DNA of 64,000 nt, taken from Bromus sterilis (lineage: Eukaryota; Streptophyta; Magnoliopsida; Poales; Poaceae). Both the position numbers and the translations under genes were made by a program. Positions 34,045 to 46,660 of this stretch are shown one piece after another. Each line of letters begins with the position of its first letter. The first letter of the stretch is position 1. The stretch lies in the NCBI GenBank assembly GCA_950022295.1, contig OX465596.1:214303501-214367500 (forward strand), written 5' to 3'. The notes under the pieces are model-generated. The model worked only from the letters and a program-made list of their open reading frames with translations. It was not told the origin of the DNA and made no database searches.

Positions 34045-34194
34045 GATTTAAAATAAGTAAGCCTAAATGACATCACTACCACCTTACTTGATAGTAGTGA
34101 CCTTGATTTTGATAGTTGTGCCCTTTCTGAAGTTATTGGTTTACTACACAAAATTTCTAGAGACCCCCACACTAGCACATTAAATCTTGCCTTC

Positions 34195-34720
34195 ATGGAG
34201 CATATCACCAATGCTCTCATTAAAGATAGGGTGGAGAAGCTTAGGTTAGAAGCCTCCATACCTAGAAAACTAGAATATAGTTGGGATCCTATGATCAAAA
34301 TTAAATTGAATAACTTCTCTTGCTATGCTTTATGTGATGTATTACCTCCGTTATGCACAAAAGAATGTATGATATGTTTGAATTGAAACCTTTGATCCTT
34401 GTTCTTTTGGCGTTCGCCTTGTTGATTCTTCCGTAAAGAAACCTTTGGGGAAGATTGAAGATGTTCTTATTATTGTCAATGATAATTATGTTCCCGTTGA
34501 TTTTACTATTATGGACATTGAGTGTGAACCCTCATGTCCAATTATTTTGGGACGTCCTTTTCTTCGCACTATTGGTGCTGTCATTGATATGAAAGAGGGA
34601 AATATAAGATTCCAATTACCTCTCAAGAAGGGCATGGAACACTTCCCTAGAAAGAATATTAAGTTACCTTTTGAGTCCGTTACACGGGCTAGCTATTCTC
34701 TTACACTTGATAAAACTTGA
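34195..34720 (+). pseudogene. Element 1 aspartic protease, degenerate
   Basis: Two fragments in different frames encode a retropepsin-like domain. The first (34195-34386) ends FSCYALCDVLPP, where DLGAS-like catalytic residues are expected but absent. The second (34445-34720) has VPVDFTIMDIE and CPIILGRPFLRTIGAVIDM, the typical C-terminal part. The catalytic motif is lost and the frame broken. Confidence 0.8.
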
Positions 34721-37585
34721 TCTTTTTGCTTCGTGCCTAGCTCAAAGGCGTAAAAGAAAGAGCTTGTTGGGAGGCAATCCAATTTGTTTTTTTCCTTCTA
34801 TTTTTAGTGGTCTTGATGATTTTTACTACTTTAGTAACATCATTGTATCTTTATTTTCAAGCTTTGTGCCAAGTTTAGCCTTTGATTGCAAGAAAGTTGA
34901 AAAGTTGTGACGTGCAGTCCAGAAAACAGATTCTGTCCCTTGACGGAAAATTTTGGTTAAAATCACCAAATCATCTTTTTGATCTGAATTATTTTGAAAG
35001 CATGCTCCATACAATTAGATTTCGTGCGTCTGTTCTAAGTTTTTTGATTTGAGTTGCAGAAGTACCCCAAAAAAATTATTTACTACCTGCTGGTCTGTTT
35101 TTCACAGATTCTGCCTCGTTTTGCCTTTTCTTTGTTTTGCAAACCTTAAGCTTGCCTTTTCTTTGCAATTTTTTTTGGCAATATTGAGAAATAGTAGCTC
35201 TTCAGAATATCTTTATTTCCAGTAGAGATTTTTTATTATGGGTACTAACCTCTCTAATCAGCTTATGATGAGTTATGTATGAAAGGAGTTTTCAAGTGTG
35301 AGAAGGAAGATGATGAAAGAAGATGCGGGAGTGTCAAGCGCTCAAGCTTGGGGATGCCCCCATGCACCCCAATAAATATCCAAGGAGACTCAAACATCTA
35401 AGCTTTGGGATGCCCCCGTGCATCCCCTTCTCCGTCAACAATTATCAGTTTGTCCTTCGTTCCACTATATTTTTATCATTTCATGCGTTTTGTGCTATGG
35501 TTGGAGCGTCTCGCTCTTTACTTTTTAGTTTTCTTTAGCTTTGCTTGCTGTTCATAACAAGTTAGAACCCATGTTTCTTTGTGTGGGAGAGAAACACGCT
35601 CCACTTTAACCTAGAACACATCATAGGATTTTCGTGCTTATTTGTGCTATGCATGTTCTTTATCTTTTCGTAGCTGCTGTCATGTTTAGCTCTTGTGCTT
35701 TCATGTTTATTTCTTTTCAAGAGCTTTTGTTTAGGTTGTTGCTGGAACTCTCTTAAGTTTTCATGTTTATCTTGTTTAGAGAGTTGGCCTATTGCACTGG
35801 GTTGTGTGTCTTGACTTAAAGTAGGTAATTGAGGTTGCTATTCAATTGTAGTAGTAACTCGCAATAGTTTTGAGTAATTTTTGAACTTTTGGTGTCAAGA
35901 GCTTTAGACTATTAGTGATAGATGTCGTATTTTTGGCAATCCATGTTTATTTTTGAAAAACTACAAAAAACTAGTTGAGAACTCTAGCTACTAGATGGGT
36001 CACTAATCTTTGGAGGGATCAGCTATTAGAGTACATTCACGTACCATGAGTCGGGGATGCGCAAGGATAACCAAACCCCCATACACTCCTCCTCGTGGTA
36101 CTTGTCTCTTTGTGAACCTCCTGATTAGTTTGAGCATTACCCATAATAAGTGCATGAGTTCTTTGGACTAATGTAAGTATTCGAAAGTTGACACTTCCAC
36201 CACCCATATTTTTCTAGCCTCTTCGGTATCGTGCATTACCCTTTTCTCACCTCGAGAGTTGGCGCATACCTCTCCGGTGCATCCAAACCCTTGGCATGAT
36301 ACGCTCTGTCATCATAAACCTCCTTATATCTTTCCTCAAAACATCCACCATACCTACCTACAAGGCATTTCCATAGCCTTTCCGAGATACATTGCCATGC
36401 AACATCCATCTTCTCATGACTTGATCTTCATGTCATACATGCTTTTGCTTGATCGATGAGCCGCATGCTAGTTGGGCCTTGCCCTAATAATTGCTACATG
36501 ACACGCTAGTATCATTGCATACCCTGCTACACTGGCAGAGGCATACATTTGCATACATCATGATAGCTCCATCTTCTTTATGCTGAGTAGTTTTGTAAAG
36601 TGTGAAAGATCTTCTATACTTCTTGTAATTTATAGAGTGTTGCCCCTAAAGTGAGGAAAAGATCCCAAAGAGGACAAATTAAAAGATCCCAAAGAGGACA
36701 AATGAGAGATAAATAGAAAGAGCCATTGAGGCCACAAAAAATGGAAAAAATAGAAAAAAGAGAAAAATAAAATAAAAAGAGAGAAGGGGCACACTAATAT
36801 TCCTTTTGAGAGATCCACACTCGTACTCCCTCTTATATCTTGTACTCCATAGAGATCATCATACATGCATATAGCTATGTGGGGACCCTTACACTATGGA
36901 ACTTGGCTTGTATATTCCAATGATGAGCCACCTCAAATGAGCTCTAGGTATTCTTGTGCAAGCAAGTTGGATGCACCCCCACTAGTTCCTTTGGAGAGAT
37001 TTCCATAGCTCATATGTGCATCCGTTTCATGGAAATCCCTACTCCTCACATCATATCTATCATTTGGATTTCTCTCTCCTATGATTTTCCTCATTGATGT
37101 GAGCCTTTCCCATCATTTTTCTCTTTGCCATCCTAAGTGTTAACTTTCTTGCTCACGCTCATTCATTGCATTAGTGCTCAAAAAGTCGAAAGGGAGTGGA
37201 TCAATTTGACTTGTACCTGGCTAGTGGTCTGGGGATGAGTCAAGATAAGATTCCAAAGGATACCATGTGTGAAACTTTAGTAGATTGAGTTCTGAACTAA
37301 AATAAATAGCATGTTTTTTTGCTCTAAACCAATCTCCCACTTCTTGCACGCAAACACCATTTGGAGACATTCGAGTCACGGACAGCGAGAGCTCTTGCAC
37401 CTTTATGTTCTTATGTTGCTTGCTTCAATGCTAATATAGACTCTTGCTTGTTATGACTTGAATTAATTACATGCCTTTCCTGCCTTACTTAAAAGTTCTT
37501 ATATGGTTGGTAGCATGTCACCATAGAAATTATGCTTGTTATCATTACCTACTCGAGGACGAGCAGGAATTAAGCTTGGGGATGT
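34721..37585 (+). other. Element 1 3' non-coding region in place of RT and integrase
   Basis: About 2.9 kb between protease and the 3' LTR with no RT, RNase H or integrase motifs. A CAAGCTTGGGGATGCCCCC block (35343 and, diverged, 35400) occurs twice. A sequence clearly related to this region is found, inverted, in element 2 (40459-43276). The region ends at the polypurine tract. Confidence 0.7.
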
Positions 37586-38839
37586 TGATACGTCTCAAAC
37601 GTATCTATAGTTTCTGCTTGCTCCATGCATGTTTTGGGTGATATTGCTATGCTTTTGATGCACTTTCATACACTTTTGTTCATATTTGGACTAACCTATT
37701 AACTCAGTGCACCCCAGTGCAAGTTCTTGTTTTCTGTTGTTTTTGTATTTTAGGTTTTCCCATTACTTAAAGTGCCCAGAAAATTCTGGAAAAAATATAT
37801 AAAAAATCAGCGATACAGAAGCTTCTAGATGCCCGAAGGGGGGGGGGGGGTCAGGGGGCCCACCAGGGGTCCAGGCGCCCTGTTGGCGCGACCCCACCCT
37901 AGGGCGCGCCAGGGGGTGCCTGGACTCCCTGGTCCACCTTCGGTTGCCCCACTTCGCCTATATTTACCTCTCGTCCCGAAACCCTCGAGGACATAACCCT
38001 TTTTCGCGATCTCCCCTCTGCTCCGCCGCCGCTGCGCTTCCAAGATCGGGGCTGCCAGGAGACCCTGTCCCGGCACCCTGCCGGAGGGAGGATTGACCTC
38101 TGGGAGCTTCTCCACCACCATGGACGCCTCCCGGATGAGCCGTGAGTAATCCACCTTGGACCATGGATCCATGATCATTAGCTATGTGATGTCTTCTCTC
38201 CATCTTTGTTCTTCAATGTTTAGACCTTGTGAGCTGCACTACATGATCAATGCACATTTGTAATTTTCCTGCTGTTGCTATGTTGAGTTTGTTGGGATCC
38301 GATGGATTATGACATTATGTTCAAATTGTGATGAGTAATGTATTTGGTTCTTCTCCTTTTATATTTATGTTCTTGAGTAATTCTTGCATGTTCTCCTTTA
38401 CTTTTTATTACTTTGGCCAAGTGATGGATCCTGACTCCAAGAGGGAGTGTTATGCATGAATGTGGGTTCATGCCCCCCAATGACTAGCTTGAGTGACAGA
38501 TACATGAGTCTAGGGGATGTGCTGTTGCCAGGAGGGGGCAAACAACAGTGCTTGTACTTGCGGGTGCAAGGATTGTGTACTTTACGCAAAGTTTTTTTAA
38601 TGCAGTTGTCTGTTGCTTTGGGTTTACACTTTGGGTGGGGCTCGCAACATAATACCAACAAGATGTTCTGGATAGATATCTCAAGGTGGATGATTAGTGA
38701 GTAGATGCGGATGGATTTCGGTCTACTTGTCTTGGCGTACTGCCAGTGCTTTTGAGCCTCTTCCTTTCTTTTGTAGCATAGTTTTCATTACAGTGCGTTT
38801 TTAATCCTGTCAATTGCCCAGCTGTAATTTGTTCACCTC
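37586..38839 (+). repeat. 3' LTR of element 1, first part
   Basis: It starts TGATACGTCTCAAACGTATC and matches 30842 onward. It is cut at 38839 inside TTGTTCACCTC by element 2 and resumes at 46233. A run of 13 G occurs at 37838-37850, where the other LTR has a shorter run. Confidence 0.88.
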
Positions 38840-40458
38840 TGATGGCTTCTCGCCCCTTCGTTGGTTACCCCAAGTGGAAGGTTGAGATGTAGTGCAGCAG
38901 CAGTTTTCCCTCGGTGAAGATACCAAGGTTTGTCTCCAGCAGGACTCCAGAGATGATAAGTAGGTGTCAGCGGCGCAACTGACGCAGACCTGCACACAGA
39001 CACAGATAACTTTGTTCCCAACTAAGATCAGAGAGGTTGTCAATCTCTCCGGTCTTGTTGTTCACAAGGATAAAATGCAAGGGATAATGATAGCAAGTAA
39101 AAGCAGTAAAGTAAATATAGCGTGGAAACTATAATGAGGATATGGACCGGGATACGTGATGTTCGCTAGTGATGTCTCTCTCCCAAAAGACGATAAAATT
39201 GCTATGCGAGGTAAAAAAATTACAGAAAGTCAATTGACAGGATTATGAACGCACCGCAATGCTAACTATGCTACAAAAGAAAGGACGAGGTTCAAAAGCA
39301 CAGGCAGTACGCCAAGATAAGTAGACCGAAATCCATCTGCATATACTACTAATCATCCACCTTGAGATATCTATCCAGAACATCTCGCTGGTATTAAGTT
39401 AAGAGCCCCACCCAAAGTGTAAACCCAAAGCAATAGACAACTGCATTAAAAAGAACTCTGCGTAAAGTAAACAATCCTTGTGACCGCGGTCACAAGCACC
39501 GTTGTTTTCCCCCTTGTGGCAACAACACATCCCCTAGACTCATGTGTCTGTCACTCAAGCGTGTCATCGGGGGGCATGAACCCTCAATCTAGCACAACAT
39601 TCCCTCTTGAAGTCACTACCTACTACTTGGCCAAAGCAATAAACAGCAACGGAGAACATGCAAGAATTACTTAGGAACAAAAATATAAGAGATAAAAACC
39701 AAATATATTACTCTATCACAATCTGAACATAATCTCATAATCCATCAGATCCTATCAAACTCAACATAGCAATAGAAGAAATATTACAAAGGTGCCTCGA
39801 TCATGTAGGGCAGCTCACGAGGTCTAAACAATGAAGATCAAAGAGGGGAGGAGAACATCACATAGCTACTGATCATGGACCCGTGGTCCAAGGAAAACTA
39901 CTCACGAGACATCCGGGGAGCATCCATGGTGGAGAGGATACTCCCGGAGGTCAATCCTCCCTCCGGCAGGGTGCCGGGAAGAGGTCTTCTGGTGCTCCCG
40001 ATCTTCGGAAGCGCGGCGGCGGCGGAACAGAGGCGAGTTCGCGGAATAGGGTTCCTCTTCTGGAGTTTTCCTGTGACGGAGAATAAATAGGCGAAGGGGG
40101 GCAGCCAGAGGTGGACCAGGGGCCCCAGGCGCCCCCCTGGAGCGGCCAGGGGTGGGGCCGTGTCGGGTGGATGCCTGGGCCCCCCTGGCGCCCCTCTGGC
40201 CCCTCCCGGGCTCTTCGCGAAGTTTCATCCACGCTGATTTTTTATCTGAATTTTCCCGAATTTTTCTGGCACTTTTTATATGGGGGAAAACTGAAATAGA
40301 AAAACAACAGAAAACGAGAACTGGCACTGGGGTGCACTGAGTTAATAGGTTAGTCCAAATATGATCAAAAGTTTATGAAAGTGTATCTAGAACATATCAA
40401 TATCACACAAAACATGCATGGAGCAAGCAGAAATTATAGATACGTTTTGGACGTATCA
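38840..40458 (-). repeat. 3' LTR of element 2
   Basis: On the + strand it starts TGATGGCTTCTCGCCCC and ends GGACGTATCA. It matches 44621-46227; by eye about 3% of positions differ in the first 600 bp. Confidence 0.88.
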
Positions 40459-43276
40459 ACATCCCCAAGCTTAATTCCTGCTCGTCCTCGAGTAGGTAAA
40501 TGATAACAGCATAATTTCTGTGGTGACATGCTAGCAACCATAAAAGAACTTTGAAAAGTAAAGCAATCAAGGTTAGAGATTCAATTCAAGTCATAACATG
40601 CAAGAGTCTATATTAGCATTGAAATAAGTAACAAAAGACCATTAGGTGCAAGAGCTCTCGCTGTCCGTGAATCGAATGTCCCCAAATGGTGTTTGCGTGC
40701 AAGAAGGGGGATAGGGAATACAAGAAAAAGTATTTTTGTGTTGAGAACTCAATCTACTAAAGTTTCACACTTGGTCTTCTTTGGAATCTTATCTTGACTC
40801 GTCCCCAGACCACTAGCCAGGTACAAGTCAATTTGATCCACTCCTTTTCGATATTTCGAGCACTCATGCAATGGATGAGCGTAAGGACGAGAGTTGACAC
40901 TTAGGATGGAAAAGAGAGAAATAAGGTGGAGGAGGAAGACAAAAAGGAAGAGAAAGGCTCACATCAATGAGGACAATCATAGGCAAGAGATGCCGAATGA
41001 TAGATATGATGTGAGGAGTAGGGATTGCCATGCAACGGATGCACATACGAGCTAAGAAGCTCTCCAATGGAACTAGTGGGGGTGCATCTAACTTGCTCGC
41101 TCATGAAGACCTAGAGCTCGTTTGAGGAGGCTCATCCTTGGAATATGCAAGCCAAGTTCTATAGTGTGAAGGTCCCCACATAGCTATATGCATAACGATC
41201 ATCTCTATGGAGTACAAGGATATAAAGGGAGTACTAGTGTGGATCTCTCAAAAGGATAGTAGTGTTGCCCCTTTCTCTCTTTTTATTTCTTTTTCTCTTT
41301 TTCTATTTTTTTGTATTTTTTTGGTGGCCTCAATGGCTCTTTCTATTTAACTCTCATTTTTCCTCTTTGGAATCTTTTATTGTGTCCACTTTGGGATCTT
41401 TTCCTCACTTAAGGGCAACACTCTATTTTACAAGAAGGTAAAGGAAATCTTTGACACTTTACAAGGTACTCAGAATCATAAAGAAGATGTAACTACATGA
41501 TGTATGCAATGTATGTCGCTGCCAGTGTAGCAGGAACATGTATGACATGAAGATCAAGTCATGAAGAGGTGGAAGTTGCATGGCAATGTAACTCAGAAAG
41601 GCTATGGAAATGCCTTGATAGGTAGGTATGGTGGTTGTTTTGAGGAAAGTTATAAGGAGGCTTATGATGACAGAGCGTATCATGCCAAGGGTTTGGATGT
41701 ACCGGCGAAGGTGGACACCAACTCTCGGAGTGAGAAGAAGGCAATGCATGGCACAGGAGAGGCTAGCAAAATATGGGAAGGTGGAAGTGTCAACTTTCAA
41801 TACTTACATTAGTCCAAAGAACTCATGCACTTATTATCGGTAACTCTCAATCTAATGAGGAGGTTCACAAAGAGACAAGTACCCCGAGGAGGAGTGTATG
41901 GGGGTTTGGTTATCCTTGCGCATCCTCGACTCATGATACGTGAGTGTTCTCTGATATTCGACCCCTCAAAAGAGTAGTGATCCATCTAGTAGCTAGAGTT
42001 CTCAACTAGTTTTGTAGGTTTTGAAAATACACACGGATTTCCCAAAATATGACACCTATCACTAAGAGGCTAGAGCTCTTGACACCAAAAGTTCAAACAT
42101 TACTCACATCAATACCTCAAAACTATTGCAAGCTACGACTAAAATTAAATAGCAACCTCAATTACCTACTTTCAAGACAAGTCACAACTCAGTGCAACAA
42201 CCAACTCTCTTAACAAGATAAACATGAAAACCAAAAATAGTTGCATCAACAAACTAAACAAAAGCCAAGGCTCTTGCTAAAGACAAACTAAGACTAAAAC
42301 TAAACAAGGCAGTAGCTATGAAAAGATAAAGAACACACAACAACAAAAAGATAGGCAGGAAAAATCCTATGATGTGTTCTAAATTTTGAAAGTGGAGCGT
42401 GTTTCTCTCCCACAAAAAGTAAGAAAGGATCTAACTTGTTATGAACAGCAAGCAAAGCTAAAGAAAACTAAAAACAAAACCTAAGAGCGAGACGCTCCAA
42501 GCATAGCACATAACGCATGAAGTGATAAAAATATAGTGAGAAGAAGGACGAACTGATGATTGTTGATGGAGAAGGGGATGCACGGGGGCATACCCAAGCT
42601 TAGACGCTTGAGTCTCCTTGAATATTTATTGGGGATGCATGGCGGCATCCCCAAGCTTGAGCGCTTGACACTCCTGGATCTTCTTTCATCATCTTCCATC
42701 ACACACTTGAAAAGTCCCTTCATACATAACTCATCATAAGCTGATTAGAGAGGTTAGTACCCTTAATAAATAATTTTTCTCCACTGGATATAAAGATAAT
42801 CTTGAAGAGATACTGTTTCTCAAGAGTGCCAAAAAGTTTTTGCAAAGAAAAATCAAGCTTAAGGTTTGCAAAAGTAAGGAGAGACAAAACGTGGCAGAAT
42901 CTGTGAAAAACAGAACAGCAGATAGTAAAGAATTTTTAGGGGCACTTATGCACCTCAAATAAAAAACTCAGAACATACGGAAGTTTCGTAATTGTATAGA
43001 GCATACTGTGTAAAAATTTCAGATCAAAAAGATGAACTGGGATTTTTCTGGAATTTTTCTGGTCACGAGGACAGAATCTGTTTTCTGGACAGCATGTCAC
43101 AACTTTTACTTCCCTTGCCGTAAGAGGCTATAACTTGGCACAAAGCTGAAAAATAAAGATACAATGATGTTGCTACGGAAGTAACAATCATCAAGACACA
43201 ACAAAAGCAAAAAGAAACACCTAAATTCGTTGCGGGCTGCCACCCGAAAGCGCTTCTTTAAAGCCATTAGCTAGGC
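40459..43276 (-). other. Element 2 3' non-coding region
   Basis: About 2.8 kb with no gag or pol motifs. Read on the minus strand it parallels element 1's 34721-37585, including the CAAGCTTGGGGATGCC block near 42640 and the ending at the polypurine tract. Confidence 0.7.
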
Positions 43277-44449
43277 TTAAAGATTATGAAAGATGCTCAC
43301 AAGAGAATAAGAATTGAAGCAAAAGAAAGCATCAAGAAGCAAATGTGAAACACATTTAAGCCTAACCCACTTCCTATGCATATGCATCTTGTAAGAAAAT
43401 AAATCAAAGAAGCACAAAGTGACATTCATAGGAAGGTAGAACAAGAACAACTTCAAAATTTTCAACATGAAGAGAGGTGTTTTTGTAACATGGAAGTTTC
43501 TACAACCAAACTTTCCTCTCTCAAAGTAATTTTCAGTAGCATCATGAACAACATCAAGAATATAACTATCACATAAATCATGTTGTTCATGACCTACAAG
43601 CACACGTGTATTGTTTTCAACACGGTTTTTAGGATGATAAGATAGATGCAACCCATCACATTGAGCCTTGATAAGAGCAAAATTCTCCGGAATAGTTGGA
43701 GATTTCAAAAGGATAATAGGGAAATCAAGTGTGGGTGCAACAATAATTTCATGCTTAACATAAGCAACTATAGCAAGTTCATCTTCGTAGGCATCATCCA
43801 TAGTGGCATCATGGCCATCAACAAAGCAGGTATCAAAATCATCAGAAAGGGAAGTATGAAGTGAGTCCTCGGAATCATAAGATTCCCCTTCATAGCAATC
43901 ATTAGCCTCTTCTTGGGAAGCAAGAATTCTATTTTTAAAATCCTCAATATAAGCATTGGAAGTATAATTCTCAAAGAAATAAGCAAGAACAACAAAGTTT
44001 TCACACTCTAAAATAGTATCGTGATACTTTTCAATCAAAGAAGCAATCTCATAGGCACCTTTAAAAGCAACAAACTCTTCAATCTTTTCAACATCAAAGT
44101 AATCATAAACACCTTTAGCATAAGAAGATAAGATCTCATTTTCATTAAACTCACATTGTAAAGGAAGGTGTTTATGATCTATATTAGAACAGCAAGTAAA
44201 ATCATAAATGTGGCACAAAAGTTTAGCATGGCAATAAGAAACATGTATTTGATCCCATAAGTGTTTCCCTTTCTGAGATAGGCGGTGCCGCGTATAATGA
44301 GCATGCTCATCCAATGATTTTCCCTCAACCAAGTCGGTTGGGTTTTTAGCGCGAGCACAAATTGATCGAAGACGATCCAAGGGAAACATGTCCATCCTAC
44401 CATATTTTGGTGGTTCATCACCCATGGTGAGGATAGCATAAATAGGCAA
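43277..44449 (-). CDS. Uncharacterised 390-residue ORF of element 2
   Basis: An uninterrupted minus-strand ORF takes the place of gag and pol. The likely start is the second methionine (MGDEPPKYGRMDMFP). It has no gag, protease, RT or integrase motif. The N-terminal third is basic and mixed (GKHLWDQIHVSYCHAKLLC). The middle is very acidic (YEGESYDSEDSLHTSLSDDF; DDAYEDELAIV). The C-terminal part is Cys- and His-containing, then hydrophobic (LKLFLFYLPMNVTLCFFDLF), a possible membrane or buried helix. I recall similar ORFs in Triticeae elements but know no function. Its openness beside degenerate elements suggests it was functional until recently. Confidence 0.65.
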   Translation of the reverse strand: MPIYAILTMGDEPPKYGRMDMFPLDRLRSICARAKNPTDLVEGKSLDEHAHYTRHRLSQKGKHLWDQIHVSYCHAKLLCHIYDFTCCSNIDHKHLPLQCEFNENEILSSYAKGVYDYFDVEKIEEFVAFKGAYEIASLIEKYHDTILECENFVVLAYFFENYTSNAYIEDFKNRILASQEEANDCYEGESYDSEDSLHTSLSDDFDTCFVDGHDATMDDAYEDELAIVAYVKHEIIVAPTLDFPIILLKSPTIPENFALIKAQCDGLHLSYHPKNRVENNTRVLVGHEQHDLCDSYILDVVHDATENYFERGKFGCRNFHVTKTPLFMLKILKLFLFYLPMNVTLCFFDLFSYKMHMHRKWVRLKCVSHLLLDAFFCFNSYSLVSIFHNL

Positions 44450-44590
44450 AGCAAGACAAAGGCAAAAGGTAGCAACTATTTTTGTGGTTTTTCATAAAGG
44501 ACACTGAGATAAAAACAGAAAGGTAAACTAACAAGACTAAAAAACAAAGGTAAAGGGTAGTGTGTGACTCCCCTATCTTAGCACTCGGAG

Positions 44591-44608
44591 TCCCCGGCAA
44601 CGGCGCCA
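44591..44608 (-). promoter_or_regulatory. Primer-binding site, element 2
   Basis: Minus-strand TGGCGCCGTTGCCGGGGA, a few bases inside the 5' LTR (44621-46227). It is identical to that of element 3. Confidence 0.82.
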
Positions 44609-44620
44609 GAAAACTTTGCT

Positions 44621-46227
44621 TGATGGCTTCTCGCCCCTTCGTTGGTTACCCCAAGTGGAAGGTTGAGATGTAGTGCAGCAGCAGTTTTCCCTCGGTGAAG
44701 ATACCAAGGTTTGTCTCCAGCAGGACTCCAGAGATGATAAGTAGGTGTCAGCGGCGCAACTGACGCGGACTTGCACACAGACACAGATAACTTTGTTCCC
44801 AACGAAGTTCAGAGAGGTTGTCAATCTCTCCGGTCTTGTTGTTCACAAGGATAAAATGCAAGGGATAATGATAGCAAGTAAAAGCAGTAAAGTAAATATA
44901 GAGTGGAAACAGTAATGAGGATATGGACCGGGATACGTGATGTTCTCTAGTGATGTCTCTCTCCCAAAAGACGATAAAATTGCTATGCGAGGTAAACAAA
45001 TTACAGAAAGGCAATTGACAGGATTATGAACGCACCGCAATGCTAACTATGCTACAAAAGAAAGGACGAGGTTGAAAAGCACAGGTAGTATGCCAAGATA
45101 AGTAGACCGAAATCCATCTGCATCTACTACTAATCATCCACCTTGAGATATCTATCCAGAACATCTCGCTGGTATTAAGTTGCGAGCCCCACCCAAAGTG
45201 TAAAACCAAAGCAACAGACAACTGCATTAAAAAGAACTCTGCATAAAGTAAACAATCCTTGTGATCGCGGTCACAAGCACCGTTGTTTTCCCCCTTGTGG
45301 CAACAGCACATCCCCTAGACTCATGTTTCTGTCACTCAAGCGTGTCATCGGGGGGCATGAACCCACAATCTAGCACAACGTTCCCTCTTGAAGTCACTAC
45401 CTACTACTTGGCCAAAGAAATAAACAGCAACGGAGAACATGCAAGAATTACTTAGGAACAAAAATATAAGAGATAAAAACCAAATATATTACTCTATCAC
45501 AATCTGAACATAATCTCATAATCCATCAGATCCTATCAAACTCAACATAGCAATAGAAGAAATATTACAAAGGCGCCTCGATCATGTAGGGCAGCTCACG
45601 AGGTCTAAACAATGAAGATCAAAGAGGGGAGGAGAACATCACATAGCTACTGATCACGGACCCATGGTCCAAGGAAAACTACTCAAGAGACATCCGGGGA
45701 GCATCCATGGTGGAGAGGAGACTCCCGGAGGTCAATCCTCCCTCCGGCAGGGTGCCGGGAAGAGGTCTTCTGGTGCTTCCGATCTTCGGAAGCGCGGCGG
45801 CGGCGGAACAGAGGCGGGTTCGCGGAATAGGGTTCCTCTTCTGGAGTTTTCCCGTGAAGGAGAATAAATAGGCGAAGGGGGGAAGCCAGAGGTGGACCAG
45901 GGCCCCCAGGCGCCCCCTGGCGCGGCCAGGGGTGGGGCCGCGCCGGGTGGCCGCCTGGGCCCCCTGGCTCCCCTCTGGCCCCTCCCGGGATCTTCGCGAA
46001 GTTTCCTCCACGCTGATTTTTTATCTGAATTTTTCTGGCACTTTTTATATGGGGGAAAACTGAAATAGAAAAACAGCAGAAAACAGGAACTGGCACTGGG
46101 GTGCACTGAGTTAATAGGTTAGTCCAAATATGATCAAAAGTGTATGAAAGTGTATCTAGAACATAGCAATATCACACAAAACATGCATGGAGCAAGCAGA
46201 AATTATAGATACGTTTTGGATGTATCA
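44621..46227 (-). repeat. 5' LTR of element 2
   Basis: On the + strand it starts TGATGGCTTCTCGCCCC and ends TGGATGTATCA. It pairs with 38840-40458. It is the upstream LTR with respect to the element's minus-strand ORF. Confidence 0.88.
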
Positions 46228-46232
46228 ACCTC

Positions 46233-46655
46233 GCATAGCTGTTTATCGTCTTTTGGGAGAGAGACATCGCTAGTGAATTTCATGGCATCCCGGTCCATAT
46301 TTCCAGCACTGTTTACATCCTTAATTTACTTCCTGTTTTTTTACTTTCGTTGCAATTATCACTATCATTATCTCTTGTGTTTAATCCTTTGTAAATGGCA
46401 AGGCGGGAGGGATTGAAAACCCCTCTGTACTCGTTGGGAGCAAAGTTATTTGTTGTGTGTGCAGGTCGAGGTAAAGTAAGCAACCTTGAGTTGTGAACGG
46501 TGCCATTGTTCAGTTTACCACCTAGTTTTCATCGTTGGAGTCCTACATGTCGATCTCAACCTTGGTATGTTTGCCAAGGGAAATCGCTCGCTACATCTCA
46601 ACCTTCCACTTGGGGTAACCAACGAGGGGCGAGAATCACTTCCTCGCTAGCATCA
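46233..46655 (+). repeat. 3' LTR of element 1, second part
   Basis: It continues the LTR at GCATAGCTGTTTATCGTC, corresponding to GCATAGTTGTTTGTAGTC in the left LTR, and ends GCTAGCATCA before the GTGGC duplication. Confidence 0.88.
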
Positions 46656-46660
46656 GTGGC

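Larger units (their letters stand above)
38840..46227 (-). mobile_element. Related Gypsy-type element without gag-pol, element 2
   Basis: Inverted relative to element 1 and inserted in its 3' LTR, with a perfect duplication ACCTC (38835-38839 and 46228-46232). LTRs are 38840-40458 and 44621-46227. The primer site (44591-44608) is on the minus strand. The polypurine tract (minus AAGCTTGGGGATGT) adjoins 40459. Its LTRs and 3' region resemble element 1, but gag and protease are replaced by one 390-codon ORF of unknown role. It has no enzyme of its own. Confidence 0.9.
30842..46655 (+). mobile_element. Gypsy-type gag-protease element (non-autonomous), element 1
   Basis: The left LTR is 30842-32515 (1674 bp). 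The right LTR is split into 37586-38839 and 46233-46655 (1677 bp together) by element 2. A perfect duplication GTGGC flanks the whole (30837-30841 and 46656-46660). An aspartate-tRNA type primer site lies at 32525-32542, and a polypurine tract (AAGCTTGGGGATGT) lies before 37586. It codes only for gag and protease; there is no RT, RNase H or integrase in the 5 kb between LTRs. The gag type suggests Ty3/Gypsy, perhaps Athila-related. Confidence 0.9.
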
